64,000 nt of DNA from Microcaldota archaeon (GTDB lineage: Archaea; Micrarchaeota; Micrarchaeia; Anstonellales; J096), in the NCBI GenBank assembly GCA_015522475.1, contig WAMF01000001.1, positions 157,469 through 221,468 of the forward strand. The letters run 5' to 3'. Made by a program: the position numbers and the translations under genes. Shown here one piece after another: positions 1 to 9,791 of the stretch; position 1 is the first letter of the stretch; each line of letters begins with the position of its first letter. The notes below the pieces were generated by a model, which saw only the letters and a list, made by a program, of their open reading frames with translations, was not told the origin of the DNA and made no database searches.

Positions 1-1
1 C

Positions 2-3000
2 TTAGTGGATAAAGTGAAAGATATTGGTGTGAAGATAAGTAGTAATTTGAAAAACGCTGCGGATCATTGTGCAAACTACAGTAATGAAGCGCTGAATGCA
101 GTTAACTATTTAACTACGGGAGCAAACGACGCTATTATGAAGTGGAACTCCGCTTACAAAAATTTATCAGACAACTATTCAGACGCACAGTATATGGGCA
201 TGTGCGACGAGAATTATAGCGGAGCTGGCAAGGAAGCGTGTATGCGTCTAAGAGAGCTTATGGCAGAAGCCAACCTTGGCACAAAGGACATTCCCGCCGA
301 TTATACATACCTGCTAAATAAAATAGAGGAAGTCAAAGGTAATTTAAGCGACGACTATATAATACACTCAAGCAACCTTATTGACATAATGAAAGAAGCT
401 GAGAGTTTTTACACGCGCGTGCCTCCGGCAATAGCAGCTTATGAGAAAGCAAAGTTAGATGCCATCTCCAGTCTAAATACAAGTGTAAACCAACACGAGG
501 CTCAACTGGACAAAAATGTGAAAGCTCAATTGGAATGGTGTGCAACCAACGACTGCCAACTAATAAACGCGACAGTTGCAAGCGGCAGTGTAACGAATAT
601 GAAAAGCATAGATGAGAAATACAAAGAACTACAAGTAAGATACAACAACGGCAAACTCTTTTCAAAAATTATTGACGACCTTTTAACAAACAAGCCTGAA
701 GATTGGCTGCTCTCAGCTTATAAGGAAGACCAAGCTCTTGCCAAAGCAGCGGCAGTAGATTACAATGTTTCAGAGGAGGTAAGTATTGTCTTAAACCAAA
801 CGCGGCTCTCCTGCATAAAGGCGATAGAAGGACTCAAGCGCAAGCACTACGACGTTTCTGAATTGGAAATGGAGTTCAACAATGCAGAGAAAGAAACGAG
901 CGCAGGCAAGAAGTATAGAGATTATTTAGCTATAATGCTCCACGTGAAAGAGATGGGAGAAACTACACCTAAAGATAAAGATGCATTCGACAAGGCGGAA
1001 GCCACGTTCAAAGACCTTTTAGCAAGAGCAAAGAGCGACGGCATAGACACGACGTTTGAAAGCGAAAGGTATAACAAGATCATAAACGACGATGGCACAT
1101 ATGCTGAGATGATTGCAGAGTTAAATAATCTAAAGGCAAGCTTATTAGATAAAGCAGAAAGGAAATATGCGAGCCTATATACATACAAAGACAAAATACA
1201 CAGTACTATGGCAAAGTTCCCCAATGTGCTTGGGGATTTGAGCCAAGAAGTTAACATAAAGGAAGAAGGATATTTTGATGAAAACGGTGTCCTAAAAACA
1301 GAAGAGAAGTTGGGCGAGCTACACATCTTAAAAGCGTTTTATGAGAGGGTGTGGCAGACAATCGAAACAAAGATGTCCACGCTAAAAAGCTATTTGAAAG
1401 TTAGCGTAGACCTCAACATTCCTACTGCTGAAGCAGGACAAAATGCGACAATTAGAGGTGAAGTGTGTATAAAGAACCCCTATGGTTGGAACTTCACAGA
1501 CGTAGAGGAGAATGTCTACACCGGCTTTCCTATAAACTCTTTGGAAGCCAAGGGGGATGGTTCTGTTTCTGAAAGGCCAAGTGGATTCAAATGGAGCTTA
1601 GCCACAATCAAAGCATATGACTCTGACTGCGTCGATGTAAATAAGGAGCTTACACCCATAAAAATTGAAAGTGTAAGTGAGAAAGTGTATGGTGTTGGCC
1701 AAGAGGGCACAATTGAGAAAACATACAAAGTAGATGTAAGCACAAAAACATATTGGCAGCCTTCTGGCGCAAAGAGTTTTGTAAATGGTGTTGAAAGAAG
1801 CCCACCTGTTTTCCTCGAGCCGGGCACATACACGCTCAAAGAAGTTAGCTCCGCTAAGATAGCAGAAGTGAATGTAACACCGGTAATCACAAAACTAGAC
1901 AACACATATATTTACACGTACACTATAAAGGTTACACCTCTATACAATATAGACGAACTTAAAATTTATGACTACAGAGCTCAATCCACAACACAGCTAA
2001 CTCATGAGGGTAATTACTACGTGCTAAACAACTTGGAGAAGGGCGTATCTGTAACATTAACGCTCAAGAAAACAAAAGAAGACCTAAGCCAAGACATAAA
2101 CGAAACGCTCACATACTTAAAAGCCCAAAACCTAACAACTCAAGAACAAGCCAGAGTAGACGAAGCTGAAAAACTGATTGCAAGTGGACAGGATAGCTCT
2201 GCTTTGCAAACTTTAAAGCAGGTTCAAGAGGAAGTCAATAAGCGCTTAGAGGAAGAAGCAGAGAATAATAAGAAATTCCAAGAGGTAAAAACAGAGTTCA
2301 ACAACACGTTAAGCCAAATAAGTCAAGCCATCAAAGAAGCACAAGGCACGCCCTTGCAAGGAGAGCTTGAAGAGGAGCTCAACAAACTAAAAGGTTTAGA
2401 AAACGCCTCGCCCAACACGCTTGTGAACAGCTTCGACAAAAAATGGCGCCAGCGTTATGTCACAGAAACAGCTAAGCAGTTATGGACAGAGTACACCCAA
2501 GCAAAGAAAACGCTGGTCAAAGAAGGGCTGGATGACGATGTCAATACAAGTAAGGCTATAGAATCCTTCGAGAGTGCCTACAGAGGAGCTAAGAGCTCAT
2601 ACTCTATTCCAAAGCTTGTGCAGGCAGCCAAAGCCGTAGAATCAGTTAAAAAAGCGGCTGACAACGTGGAAAAGAAGAAAGCCCAGCTAAAGGAAACCTT
2701 TGATGACAAACTCTCATCTGTTAATAAGCTCCTAGATAAATACAAGCAAATGGAGAAGATGGCTAAGAAATATGGCCTAGCTGACTATATAGGTCTTTCG
2801 TCTTCGTACTTCCAAAAAGAAATTAGCCAGTATTCAAAGCCAAAAACTGCCAAGCAGTATGAAGAATACACAGCTTCCTTAGAAGAGGTAAGTGACGAAC
2901 TAAATAGAGAAATCTCGGCCCTTAATGAAAGCGCTAAGGAAGAGATTGCAAGGGCTCAAACATTCTTAGACAACCGCAAGATACCGAAGGAAGCTTATGA

Positions 3001-3409
3001 AAAAAGTGTTGAAGGGGCTGAAAAAGCCATAAAAGAAGGCAACCCCATAGAGGCGCTCCATCTTGCTAAGCAGTTGGAAGCATCCGCCTTAAACTATAAG
3101 CCCAAAATACCTATGAAAAAAGAAGAGATGCCCCTGAGTTTAATAGCCATCGGGGCAGCCGGCGCCCTCGCGCTGGGCTACCTCTACAAAGACCAAATCA
3201 TACCCAAGCCCAAGAAAAAAGAAATGAGACGTATACCTCGCTACAAAAGCTTTGTGCCTAAGAAAGCACAAGATAACCAAACCAAAGGCTCAACAACATC
3301 TGTCGAGAAGCATGAGAAAGACGCGGTTGTGGAGAAAGAAGCAAAAGAAAGTGAAGAAAAGAATGCAAGCAAGACAGAGAATAAAGAAGGGGATGAAAAG
3401 AGAAAATAG
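2..3409 (+). CDS. Large coiled-coil surface protein, C-terminal membrane anchor (5' partial)
   Basis: The frame is open to the left window edge. The first possible start is a GTG at position 5, but no signal peptide follows it, so the true N terminus probably lies upstream. The visible 1134 residues are mostly helical to about residue 460, with scattered Cys pairs and N-x-S/T sequons. A beta-rich, Ig-like stretch follows at about 470-690, then a long coiled coil at about 690-1030. One transmembrane helix lies at about 1040-1058, followed by a Lys/Glu-rich tail of some 75 residues. This order suggests a long extracytoplasmic stalk anchored by a C-terminal helix with the charged tail inside the cell. 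I do not recognise the family. It resembles the membrane proteins at 28324-31033 in being helical, Cys-containing and anchored. An S-layer-associated or adhesin role is possible but unproven. Confidence 0.7.
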   Translation, partial: LVDKVKDIGVKISSNLKNAADHCANYSNEALNAVNYLTTGANDAIMKWNSAYKNLSDNYSDAQYMGMCDENYSGAGKEACMRLRELMAEANLGTKDIPADYTYLLNKIEEVKGNLSDDYIIHSSNLIDIMKEAESFYTRVPPAIAAYEKAKLDAISSLNTSVNQHEAQLDKNVKAQLEWCATNDCQLINATVASGSVTNMKSIDEKYKELQVRYNNGKLFSKIIDDLLTNKPEDWLLSAYKEDQALAKAAAVDYNVSEEVSIVLNQTRLSCIKAIEGLKRKHYDVSELEMEFNNAEKETSAGKKYRDYLAIMLHVKEMGETTPKDKDAFDKAEATFKDLLARAKSDGIDTTFESERYNKIINDDGTYAEMIAELNNLKASLLDKAERKYASLYTYKDKIHSTMAKFPNVLGDLSQEVNIKEEGYFDENGVLKTEEKLGELHILKAFYERVWQTIETKMSTLKSYLKVSVDLNIPTAEAGQNATIRGEVCIKNPYGWNFTDVEENVYTGFPINSLEAKGDGSVSERPSGFKWSLATIKAYDSDCVDVNKELTPIKIESVSEKVYGVGQEGTIEKTYKVDVSTKTYWQPSGAKSFVNGVERSPPVFLEPGTYTLKEVSSAKIAEVNVTPVITKLDNTYIYTYTIKVTPLYNIDELKIYDYRAQSTTQLTHEGNYYVLNNLEKGVSVTLTLKKTKEDLSQDINETLTYLKAQNLTTQEQARVDEAEKLIASGQDSSALQTLKQVQEEVNKRLEEEAENNKKFQEVKTEFNNTLSQISQAIKEAQGTPLQGELEEELNKLKGLENASPNTLVNSFDKKWRQRYVTETAKQLWTEYTQAKKTLVKEGLDDDVNTSKAIESFESAYRGAKSSYSIPKLVQAAKAVESVKKAADNVEKKKAQLKETFDDKLSSVNKLLDKYKQMEKMAKKYGLADYIGLSSSYFQKEISQYSKPKTAKQYEEYTASLEEVSDELNREISALNESAKEEIARAQTFLDNRKIPKEAYEKSVEGAEKAIKEGNPIEALHLAKQLEASALNYKPKIPMKKEEMPLSLIAIGAAGALALGYLYKDQIIPKPKKKEMRRIPRYKSFVPKKAQDNQTKGSTTSVEKHEKDAVVEKEAKESEEKNASKTENKEGDEKRK

Positions 3410-3560
3410 ATTGAAGAATAGAAATATGACAACAAATGAAAAGAATGTTAGGCTGAAGCAAAAAGCAGAAACAGCAACAGAGAGTGGACGAAAATGGTCC
3501 GCAAAGTAAAGTAAAGAAATGAGTTAAGTAGACAAATAAATAAAGTTAGAAGTAGAAAAG

Positions 3561-3635
3561 CGGGCCCGGAGGGATTTGAACCCTCGACCATCGGCTTAGA
3601 AGGCCGCCGCTCTATCCAAGTTGAGCTACGGGCCC
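3561..3635 (-). tRNA. tRNA-Arg (UCU anticodon)
   Basis: The minus strand folds as a cloverleaf. The 7-bp acceptor stem GGGCCCG pairs with CGGGCCC, the D arm contains the GG pair, and the T arm is GAGGG-TTCAAAT-CCCTC. The anticodon loop CTTCTAA gives UCU, reading AGA. The anticodon stem has a G27-A43 mismatch at its top. No CCA is encoded and no intron is visible. Confidence 0.93.
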
Positions 3636-3866
3636 TGTACCAAACCCGAGACAGGATGTGGAAAGCGCTCTTTTGTAAACATACTTTGGGTTTGGTTAAT
3701 TGTTAGGACTGTGCTTAGTGTAGAACTTTTTTTAAAGCTTTAAGCGCATCGGCTTTCAGCCAACGCAGCACAAGCCCAAAGAATGCTCCAAGGATATACT
3801 GTGCAGTCTAAGGAGAGGAATTAAACACCACCAACCATTTTAAACCCCTTTGTGCAATATTAAAGT

Positions 3867-4496
3867 ATGGGAGAGCTTTTGGATGTAGACAGGCTGTTTA
3901 GGGTGGACAAGCAACTTAGAGAAAGTGTAAGAAAGGCACTGCCAAAAAATTTTAGAACGTTAAAAGAGTACATAGAGAATAAATGGATGGAGGAAAGTGG
4001 AGGTGGAGCTAGTAAAGACACAAATACCTATATAACAAAAATGTGCAGTGAAGAAGCGGCATTAAAGACAATGAAAGAATATGTCGTTTTTAAGATTTTA
4101 GAGAAATACAACCAAACGTTGAGTTATCTCATTGCTAATTATTTTGCAACTGTCACATTTTCTGAATTCGCATTCGAGGTTTGGAAAGAGCGAGAATATA
4201 CCTACGAATGGCTAAAGACGACTTTAGACCGTTGCCCCACCAATAAAAAATGTTGGGGGGATGGATTCTTTGTTCTATCCGTCTACTATAGAGACTTTTA
4301 CAAAGCGCGACAGCTCGACCCTACATTCGCAAGTAAGCAAGCAGCAAAATCGTACAACGAGTATGCAGAGATCTTATTCAAAAAAGAAGGCAGCAAAGCC
4401 TTAACAAAGCAACTTTTCTTCAATGCCCTAGCAAAGGCAACAGAAGCATATGCAGAGATGATCAATGAGATACTTAACAAAGAAATAATGAGATAG
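3867..4496 (+). CDS. Uncharacterised helical protein
   Basis: This 209-residue protein belongs to no family I recognise. It is predicted to be mostly alpha-helical and soluble, with no signal peptide. A Cys pair (RCPTNKKCWG) lies near residues 126-133 and there is an isolated Cys near residue 55. The ATG is well placed: a TATA-like TTTTAAACC lies about 27 nt upstream, consistent with a leaderless transcript. The gene stands alone between tRNA-Arg on the opposite strand and the methylthiotransferase gene 270 bp downstream. Several aromatic-rich helices could form a helical bundle. No function can be assigned. Confidence 0.75.
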   Translation: MGELLDVDRLFRVDKQLRESVRKALPKNFRTLKEYIENKWMEESGGGASKDTNTYITKMCSEEAALKTMKEYVVFKILEKYNQTLSYLIANYFATVTFSEFAFEVWKEREYTYEWLKTTLDRCPTNKKCWGDGFFVLSVYYRDFYKARQLDPTFASKQAAKSYNEYAEILFKKEGSKALTKQLFFNALAKATEAYAEMINEILNKEIMR

Positions 4497-4769
4497 GGGT
4501 AGGAGATATTTGAGAGCTATATAAAGATTTATGGCGAGGAGAATATTAATGTTGGTGATTAATATTGGTGAGAATCGTGGGTAAAGGATTGGTGAGGGTT
4601 AATGAAGATTGATGAGAAATTTGCACGATTAGCGTAGAGCAACTGTTAGGTTAAATAGATTAAATAGATCAGACTGGTGTGTTATATAATTTGGAGAAGT
4701 TTTGGGGGATGGGGTTGGGAAATAAGAAGCAACAAGAAGTGTGTTGGTTAACTGTTTGGAGTTGATGGC
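4497..4769. other. AT-rich intergenic stretch
   Basis: No coding frame of note is visible. The stretch is rich in G-T-G-A-type repeats (ggtgattaatattggtgag) and has a TATA-like ttatataat at about 4683-4691. That box is some 85 nt before the next start codon, so the methylthiotransferase mRNA may carry a leader. Confidence 0.4.
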
Positions 4770-6074
4770 ATGCGCATTTTTTTCAAAACGTATGGATGTA
4801 CACTCAACAAAGCAGATACGGCTAAGATGAAAGCCCTTGCCATTGAAAAAGGGCACAGCTTAGCAAACAACGAAGAAGAAGCAGAGCTTGTTGTAGTCAA
4901 CACATGCACAGTAAAGGCAGCTACAGAAAGTAAGATCTGCCACTACTTGAAAAGTTTAAAGAAGGAAGGAAAGAAATTTGTTGTAGGAGGCTGTCTATCC
5001 GCTGTAGATAAAGGTTTAGCCAAGCAGTTTAATACAGCCATTCTCAATCCCTATGATCTAGGAGCTATCGACGAGGCCATACAAGAGGCCAACAGGCGAC
5101 AAGCAAAGGTTCATTTCAGCCTTCAAAGGAAAGATGCCTTGCCCATCCATATAGAAAGGCCTATTCACCCTATTGGCATACAGGAAGGCTGCACATCCCA
5201 CTGCACGTTTTGCCAAACGAAGTTAGCTAGACCAAAACTCCAGAGTAGGAGCATCGAAGATATAAAGAGGGAAATAAAAGCTGCCATGGGTGAAGATGTG
5301 GTTGAGATAGATCTAGCTGGAACAGATACAGGGGCTTATGGTCTAGACATAGGCACAGATTTAGCTCATCTCTTAGAAGCTGTTGAACAGACTATACCTA
5401 CAATCAAAGGAAGACCGATGGTGCGCGTCGGTATGGCAAACCCTCATCACATAAAACGTCTCGGAGCTGGGCTTGTTGAAGTTATGAAGGCCAAACACAT
5501 ATACAACTTTCTCCATACATCTGTGCAAACAGGAAGTGAAAAAGTAGCCAAAGAAATGAGAAGAGACCATACTGTAAAAGACTTTGTGGATATTGCCAAG
5601 GCATATAAAAAGGCCTTTGGAGAACGAAACATAACTGTAGAAACAGACATAATCGTGGGCTACCCAACAGAAACGGAAGAAGACTTCGAAAAAACTCTCC
5701 ACTTAATAGAGCACGTTGCCCCCGATGTGATAAACCTTTCAAAGTTTACGCCGCGCAAAGGGACGGTAGCTGCTCAGCTTAAGCAACTGCCGACAGAGAC
5801 CATAAAAAAGAGAAGTGTAGAAGCTGCAAGACTCATAAAAGAGGTTCATGAAAGAAGAAATGAGTGGTGGATTGGTAAGGAAGTCGAAGCGCTTGTAACA
5901 GAGAAGGGCAAAGGGCGCCTCTACAACTACAAGCAACTTGTCATTAAAGACGAATGGAATGACAACTTAATGGGAAAACACATTGCATGTGTCGTCGACA
6001 GCGTGACGCACACAAGCTTGATATGCAAAAAGCATTCCTTAACTATTAGAGAAGACTGGGAAGCAGTAAGATAA
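4770..6074 (+). CDS. tRNA t6A37 methylthiotransferase (CDKAL1/MtaB type)
   Basis: This is a radical-SAM enzyme that would convert N6-threonylcarbamoyladenosine at position 37 of ANN-decoding tRNAs to its 2-methylthio form. The N-terminal UPF0004 domain has the three expected cluster cysteines (C10 in TYGC, C46 in NTCT, C75 in GGCL). The radical-SAM motif CTSHCTFC supplies C141, C145 and C148. A TRAM-like RNA-binding domain occupies roughly residues 370-430. The length of 434 residues is normal for the family. The start is preceded by GGAG. The 3' end overlaps the convergent site-2 protease gene by 29 nt. The assignment to the archaeal/eukaryotic CDKAL1 branch rather than MiaB is inferred from context and sequence character. 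Confidence 0.92.
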   Translation: MRIFFKTYGCTLNKADTAKMKALAIEKGHSLANNEEEAELVVVNTCTVKAATESKICHYLKSLKKEGKKFVVGGCLSAVDKGLAKQFNTAILNPYDLGAIDEAIQEANRRQAKVHFSLQRKDALPIHIERPIHPIGIQEGCTSHCTFCQTKLARPKLQSRSIEDIKREIKAAMGEDVVEIDLAGTDTGAYGLDIGTDLAHLLEAVEQTIPTIKGRPMVRVGMANPHHIKRLGAGLVEVMKAKHIYNFLHTSVQTGSEKVAKEMRRDHTVKDFVDIAKAYKKAFGERNITVETDIIVGYPTETEEDFEKTLHLIEHVAPDVINLSKFTPRKGTVAAQLKQLPTETIKKRSVEAARLIKEVHERRNEWWIGKEVEALVTEKGKGRLYNYKQLVIKDEWNDNLMGKHIACVVDSVTHTSLICKKHSLTIREDWEAVR

Positions 6075-7437
6075 GAAACGCCAATAAGAGCGAATAGCGC
6101 ACTGCGTTGTATAAGAAGTCACTCTTGACGACGGATCTCAGCAAATGATCGCCGTCGAAGAGGGGGATAGGTATTAGATTAACCAAGCCAACGAATAAGT
6201 TTAAGGCAAACGTAAGGCCTAGAAAATTGTATAAGAACTCGAGCCAGCCGATTTTATAGTAGTGAAGACCGCTTGTCTTACCTATCGGATACACAAGCAC
6301 ATTAAGCTTGCCTTCTTCATTGGTCTTCATAGCAAGAGTTGTCCCATTGGCTAATTCAACATTTACACTTGCGTTAGCTGGAAGTGTTGTGTAACAAGAG
6401 CTGTTCGCGAAACCCGTTATAATTGTACCTTTTGGCAGTGCACCACCAACGACGTAGCATCCATTTGACGTATATGGCGTGCTATATGTTAGAAAGGCCA
6501 AGAAGAGAATGCCGAATACAACTGTAGTTAGAAAGTTAAAGCCAGGCCCAGATGAAAGAACTCGAGCCACACTGCGACGAGACTTAGAAAAAAGGCGCTT
6601 TTCATCGGGTTCTACAAAGGCACCTATAGGTATAGAGCCAAAGAGAACCAAGCCCGAACTTAAAAGAGGAACACGCTCTCTTACTGTAAGTAATGCATGC
6701 CCGCCCTCGTGGACGACAAGAACAATTATAAGCGCAAGCAAGCCTTCAAACAAAGGAATGGTGATGCCTGGCAAAACGAGAGTGACAGCTTCCTTTACAG
6801 CAACTGAAGAAACAAAGAAGTGTATGTAGAGCTGATGAAGAATAGAGATGGCTGAAGCATACGTAAAAAATGAGAGAAGAGAAACAAAACCCCCTAAAAA
6901 AAGAATCAAGCTTGACACAAGCGATGTGTTGGCAGTGTATACAGCATGTGATGGAGCTGGGAGAAATGCTGAGATGTAACTTGTGGCAAAAGGATAGAGC
7001 AAAGCAAGCGAAAATAAGAGAATCCACGACAAAATTAGTGAAAAAATCCTCTTAGACAAAGGCTGCCAATCCATAAGCCAGAGAGAAAGAAGACCAAATG
7101 CAAGCGCAAAGTACACGTCTGCAAGCACATCCAAATAATTGCCAAGTGAGTGAGCAAGACTCCTAATGATGTTTAAACCCTTTTTACTCCTTACAAGCAC
7201 CATACTATAATATGCTTCAAAGTGATGTTTTACCTCCAGATACTTGCTAACAAAAAGCATTTCAACAACGACCAACACAAGCTTCCATAAGCCAGAAAGC
7301 TTAGTTCCCAAAATCACGACGAACAGCCATAAGGAAAATAGAAGCACAAGCCAAGTTAATAAAGGTAAGCCAAAAATAGTTTTATTTAAAAACTTCCGCC
7401 ATTTCCCTGCTAGAGGATGTCGGTGTTTCGAATGCAT
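6046..7437 (-). CDS. Site-2 protease family membrane metalloprotease (M50)
   Basis: This is a 463-residue polytopic protein. The zinc-binding HEGGH motif sits in a membrane helix near residue 245. The second catalytic motif, N-L-I-P-I-P-x-F-D-G-D, lies near residues 425-436. Between them is an extracytoplasmic insert of about 90 residues with two Cys (NGCYV, NSSCY), in the position where PDZ-like domains sit in other members. Family members cleave membrane-embedded substrates such as anti-sigma or regulatory proteins, but the archaeal substrate is unknown. The four or five N-terminal helices before the HEGGH core are extra relative to minimal S2Ps. The gene shares a divergent promoter with mbf1, and its ATG lies about 25 nt from the TATA centre. 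Confidence 0.92.
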   Translation of the reverse strand: MHSKHRHPLAGKWRKFLNKTIFGLPLLTWLVLLFSLWLFVVILGTKLSGLWKLVLVVVEMLFVSKYLEVKHHFEAYYSMVLVRSKKGLNIIRSLAHSLGNYLDVLADVYFALAFGLLSLWLMDWQPLSKRIFSLILSWILLFSLALLYPFATSYISAFLPAPSHAVYTANTSLVSSLILFLGGFVSLLSFFTYASAISILHQLYIHFFVSSVAVKEAVTLVLPGITIPLFEGLLALIIVLVVHEGGHALLTVRERVPLLSSGLVLFGSIPIGAFVEPDEKRLFSKSRRSVARVLSSGPGFNFLTTVVFGILFLAFLTYSTPYTSNGCYVVGGALPKGTIITGFANSSCYTTLPANASVNVELANGTTLAMKTNEEGKLNVLVYPIGKTSGLHYYKIGWLEFLYNFLGLTFALNLFVGLVNLIPIPLFDGDHLLRSVVKSDFLYNAVRYSLLLAFLILLLPSLL

Positions 7438-7457
7438 AGCCTATATACAACTTAAAC

Positions 7458-7468
7458 TTATAAAAAGG
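7458..7468. promoter_or_regulatory. Shared TATA region between divergent S2P and MBF1 genes
   Basis: TTATAAAAAGG sits in the 59-bp divergent gap. It is about 25 nt from the protease ATG on the minus strand, which fits a leaderless start. It is about 35 nt from the MBF1 ATG on the plus strand. A single AT-rich core apparently serves both directions. Confidence 0.5.
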
Positions 7469-7496
7469 TTGGCACATAGAAAGAACACGTGGAAGC

Positions 7497-7928
7497 ATGG
7501 GCATATGCGATATATGTGGAAGAAAAACCAAGACAAGAAAGGTGCGCATAGAGGGAGCCGTTATAGAGGCATGCTATAAGTGTGTGCCAGGTAAAGAACG
7601 CGACGTTGTTGAAAAGAAGAGACAGTGCAAACCCAAACAAATAAAGGAAGAGGATGTTGTAGAGCAGTACAATAAAATCATAAAAACAGCTAGAGAAGAG
7701 AAAGGAATATCTGTGGAAGACTTAGCTAAGAAGCTTAATATAAGCCTAAGTTATCTCCGCCACATTGAGAAGAGGGATATGATTCCAGATAAAAAAACAG
7801 CTAAGAAGCTCGAGCGCTTCCTAAATATAAAACTCTTCGAGGAAATAATTGTTGAGGAAGAAGAAGATGTGAGTGACAAGGCCAGCGAAGCTGGTTTCAC
7901 GTTGGGGGATCAGGCAGAATGGGAGTAG
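7497..7928 (+). CDS. mbf1: MBF1-type zinc ribbon/HTH transcription factor
   Basis: This 143-residue protein is the archaeal multiprotein bridging factor. An N-terminal zinc ribbon has CDIC near residues 4-7 and CYKC near residues 26-29. It is followed by a Cro/C1-type helix-turn-helix (about residues 60-110, A-R-E-E-K-G-I-S-V-E-D-L-A-K-K-L) and an acidic tail. Archaeal MBF1 associates with the basal transcription machinery or the ribosome; its exact role is not settled. Its stop codon overlaps the FEN1 start by 10 nt, so the two genes are co-transcribed and probably translationally coupled. The length and domain order are standard. Confidence 0.93.
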   Translation: MGICDICGRKTKTRKVRIEGAVIEACYKCVPGKERDVVEKKRQCKPKQIKEEDVVEQYNKIIKTAREEKGISVEDLAKKLNISLSYLRHIEKRDMIPDKKTAKKLERFLNIKLFEEIIVEEEEDVSDKASEAGFTLGDQAEWE

Positions 7929-8959
7929 ATCTTGCATCTCTTGTAGATGAAGTAAAACATGAGCACGAAGTTGCGTATTTCTCAGACTTAAGAATAGCGT
8001 TCGATGCCTTCAATACACTCTACCAATTTTTGGCATCTATACGCCAGCCAGACGGTACGCCGCTCGAAGACATGAAAGGTAGAATAACAAGTCACCTATC
8101 CGGCCTCTTCTATAGAAATATACGTCTTATGAAATATGGAATAAAACCTATATATGTGTTTGATGGTGAAAAACCAAAATTTAAAGAGAAAACTGTAGAG
8201 GAGAGGATTAGAAGGAAAGAAGAAGCAGAGATGCTTTATAGAAAGGCAGAGGATGAGGAGAAGACAGAAGATATGCACAAATATGCACAAGCAATGGTGC
8301 GTCTAACACACGAAATGGTTGAAGAAAGCAAGGCTCTACTTCAAGCCATGAGTATAAACGTCGTTCAAGCACCAAGTGAAGGAGAGGCCCAAGCCGCTTA
8401 TATGGCTGCAAAAGGCATTGTAGACGCATCAGCAAGTCAAGACTACGATTCACTCCTCTTTGGCTCAACACGCCTAATAAGAAATTTATCAATCACGGGG
8501 AAGAGAAAAAATCCCTATACGAAAGAGTACATTACAGTAAAACCAGAAGAGATATTCCTCAAAGAATTTCTAAATCACTTCGACATAACAAGAGAGCAAC
8601 TTATATACATGGGCGTGCTCATAGGCACAGATTTTAACGGAGGTGTGAAGAGAGTGGGCCCAAAGACAGCTCTAAAGATTGTCAAAGCACACAGCACATT
8701 CAAAGAAATAAATGCTTATGTTGAAGAGAAATACAAACACCGGTTTGAAAGTTACATAGAAAAAGTTATAGACTTCTTTAGGCACCCAAAGAGCATAGAT
8801 GTAAAACTAGAAAAGCTGGAGATAGATGAAGACAAGATAAAGAAGATATTGGTTGATGAGCATGATTTTTCAGAAGACAGAGTAGAACATGCCCTCCGTG
8901 AGTTAGAAGAATCAAAGGACAGGAAAAAACAGCACAGTTTAGCAGAATGGATGAAGTAA
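7919..8959 (+). CDS. fen: Flap structure-specific endonuclease FEN1
   Basis: This enzyme removes 5' flaps during Okazaki fragment maturation and repair. The XPG N domain starts at Met1 with MGVDL and includes the F-D-G-E-K-P motif. The XPG I domain has the metal-binding run E-G-E-A-Q-A-A-Y and then S-Q-D-Y-D-S-L-L-F-G. The helix-hairpin-helix region includes G-T-D-F-N-G-G-V. The last residues, QHSLAEWM, form a PCNA-interacting box of Q-x-x-L-x-x-W type, slightly degenerate because the final aromatic is Met. At 346 residues the length is typical. It lies in an operon behind mbf1 with a 10-nt overlap. Confidence 0.96.
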   Translation: MGVDLASLVDEVKHEHEVAYFSDLRIAFDAFNTLYQFLASIRQPDGTPLEDMKGRITSHLSGLFYRNIRLMKYGIKPIYVFDGEKPKFKEKTVEERIRRKEEAEMLYRKAEDEEKTEDMHKYAQAMVRLTHEMVEESKALLQAMSINVVQAPSEGEAQAAYMAAKGIVDASASQDYDSLLFGSTRLIRNLSITGKRKNPYTKEYITVKPEEIFLKEFLNHFDITREQLIYMGVLIGTDFNGGVKRVGPKTALKIVKAHSTFKEINAYVEEKYKHRFESYIEKVIDFFRHPKSIDVKLEKLEIDEDKIKKILVDEHDFSEDRVEHALRELEESKDRKKQHSLAEWMK

Positions 8960-9086
8960 ATAGGATAAAGCAATAGAAAAAGAAAAATAAAGTAAGGAAA
9001 GGTTTTTATTTTAGGTCTTACAGCTATCTCTGCCTTATTGTTACACTCTGCTCTTGTTGTCTTGTCGTTGAACTATTGTCTCGCCA

Positions 9087-9623
9087 TTATGGCGTAACAA
9101 CCATTAGATTCACTGGATTAAGTAGCTCACAAAGATGGGTTATCGAAGGTTGCGTTATTAAGATCACGGCTAACAGAATGACAGACATGATTATGGCGAC
9201 AGCTATGTTCCCTCTCTTAAGCTGCTCAAATTTATGCATACCATGGCTAAGCCAATCAATGGTTTTTAAAGTGACATAGATCAAGAACGCCGCTATAATA
9301 ATAGTCACTACAAGCTCAACTAGATCAAAGAGGAAGAATATCGTTATAGCTTCGCTAAATGAGTATGTCATAGTGTAGACATCTGACACGACACTCTTAA
9401 GCTGAGGCGCCATAATTAAGGCAAGGGAAAAGATGACTGTAGCAAAGTATATAGCGACAGCTATGTTCCCTTTCTTTATTTCCTTCCACTCCGCAATTTC
9501 TTTCGTCAGGCCGTCGAAGAGCCATATGGCAAAGTACACTGCAGATATGCCAAACAGCAAATCTATCAAGATATCTATAGACGTCAAAATAAAATCAACA
9601 CCCGCATTCATATTAACACCCAT
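9087..9623 (-). CDS. Membrane protein with two DUF350-like repeats
   Basis: This small polytopic protein contains two copies of a helix-loop-helix unit: an acidic/amphipathic segment, then K-K/R-G-N-I-A-V-A-I, then a hydrophobic helix. The first copy is near residues 50-80 (KKGNIAVAIYFATV) and the second near 140-165 (KRGNIAVAIIMSVI). The K/R-G-N-x-A-V-A pattern is the hallmark of DUF350, whose function is unknown. The start was moved from an upstream TTG to an ATG at 9623 because TATTAAAACC lies about 24 nt before it, which fits a leaderless mRNA. It is transcribed convergently to fen. Confidence 0.8.
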   Translation of the reverse strand: MGVNMNAGVDFILTSIDILIDLLFGISAVYFAIWLFDGLTKEIAEWKEIKKGNIAVAIYFATVIFSLALIMAPQLKSVVSDVYTMTYSFSEAITIFFLFDLVELVVTIIIAAFLIYVTLKTIDWLSHGMHKFEQLKRGNIAVAIIMSVILLAVILITQPSITHLCELLNPVNLMVVTP

Positions 9624-9791
9624 ACATAACTGCAATGCAAAGGTTTTAATATCTTACCTCGATGTTAACCAAGTTGAAAAAGTGGATAAAAGAGGAAAAG
9701 GATAAGATGAAAGGATGCAAGCTTTAAATTCTTTCTTAAGATATAATACTTCGCGCTTATATAAGTGTACGGTTTGGCCGCGCGTAGATAG

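Noticed and set aside
3252..3509. A Lys/Arg-rich open frame at the end of the first gene
   Set aside because: It is an out-of-frame reading of a Lys/Glu-rich tail; low-complexity codons create such frames by chance.
4298..4480. Minus-strand frames inside real genes, here and elsewhere
   Set aside because: They lie antisense to better-supported genes and show no family motif or promoter.
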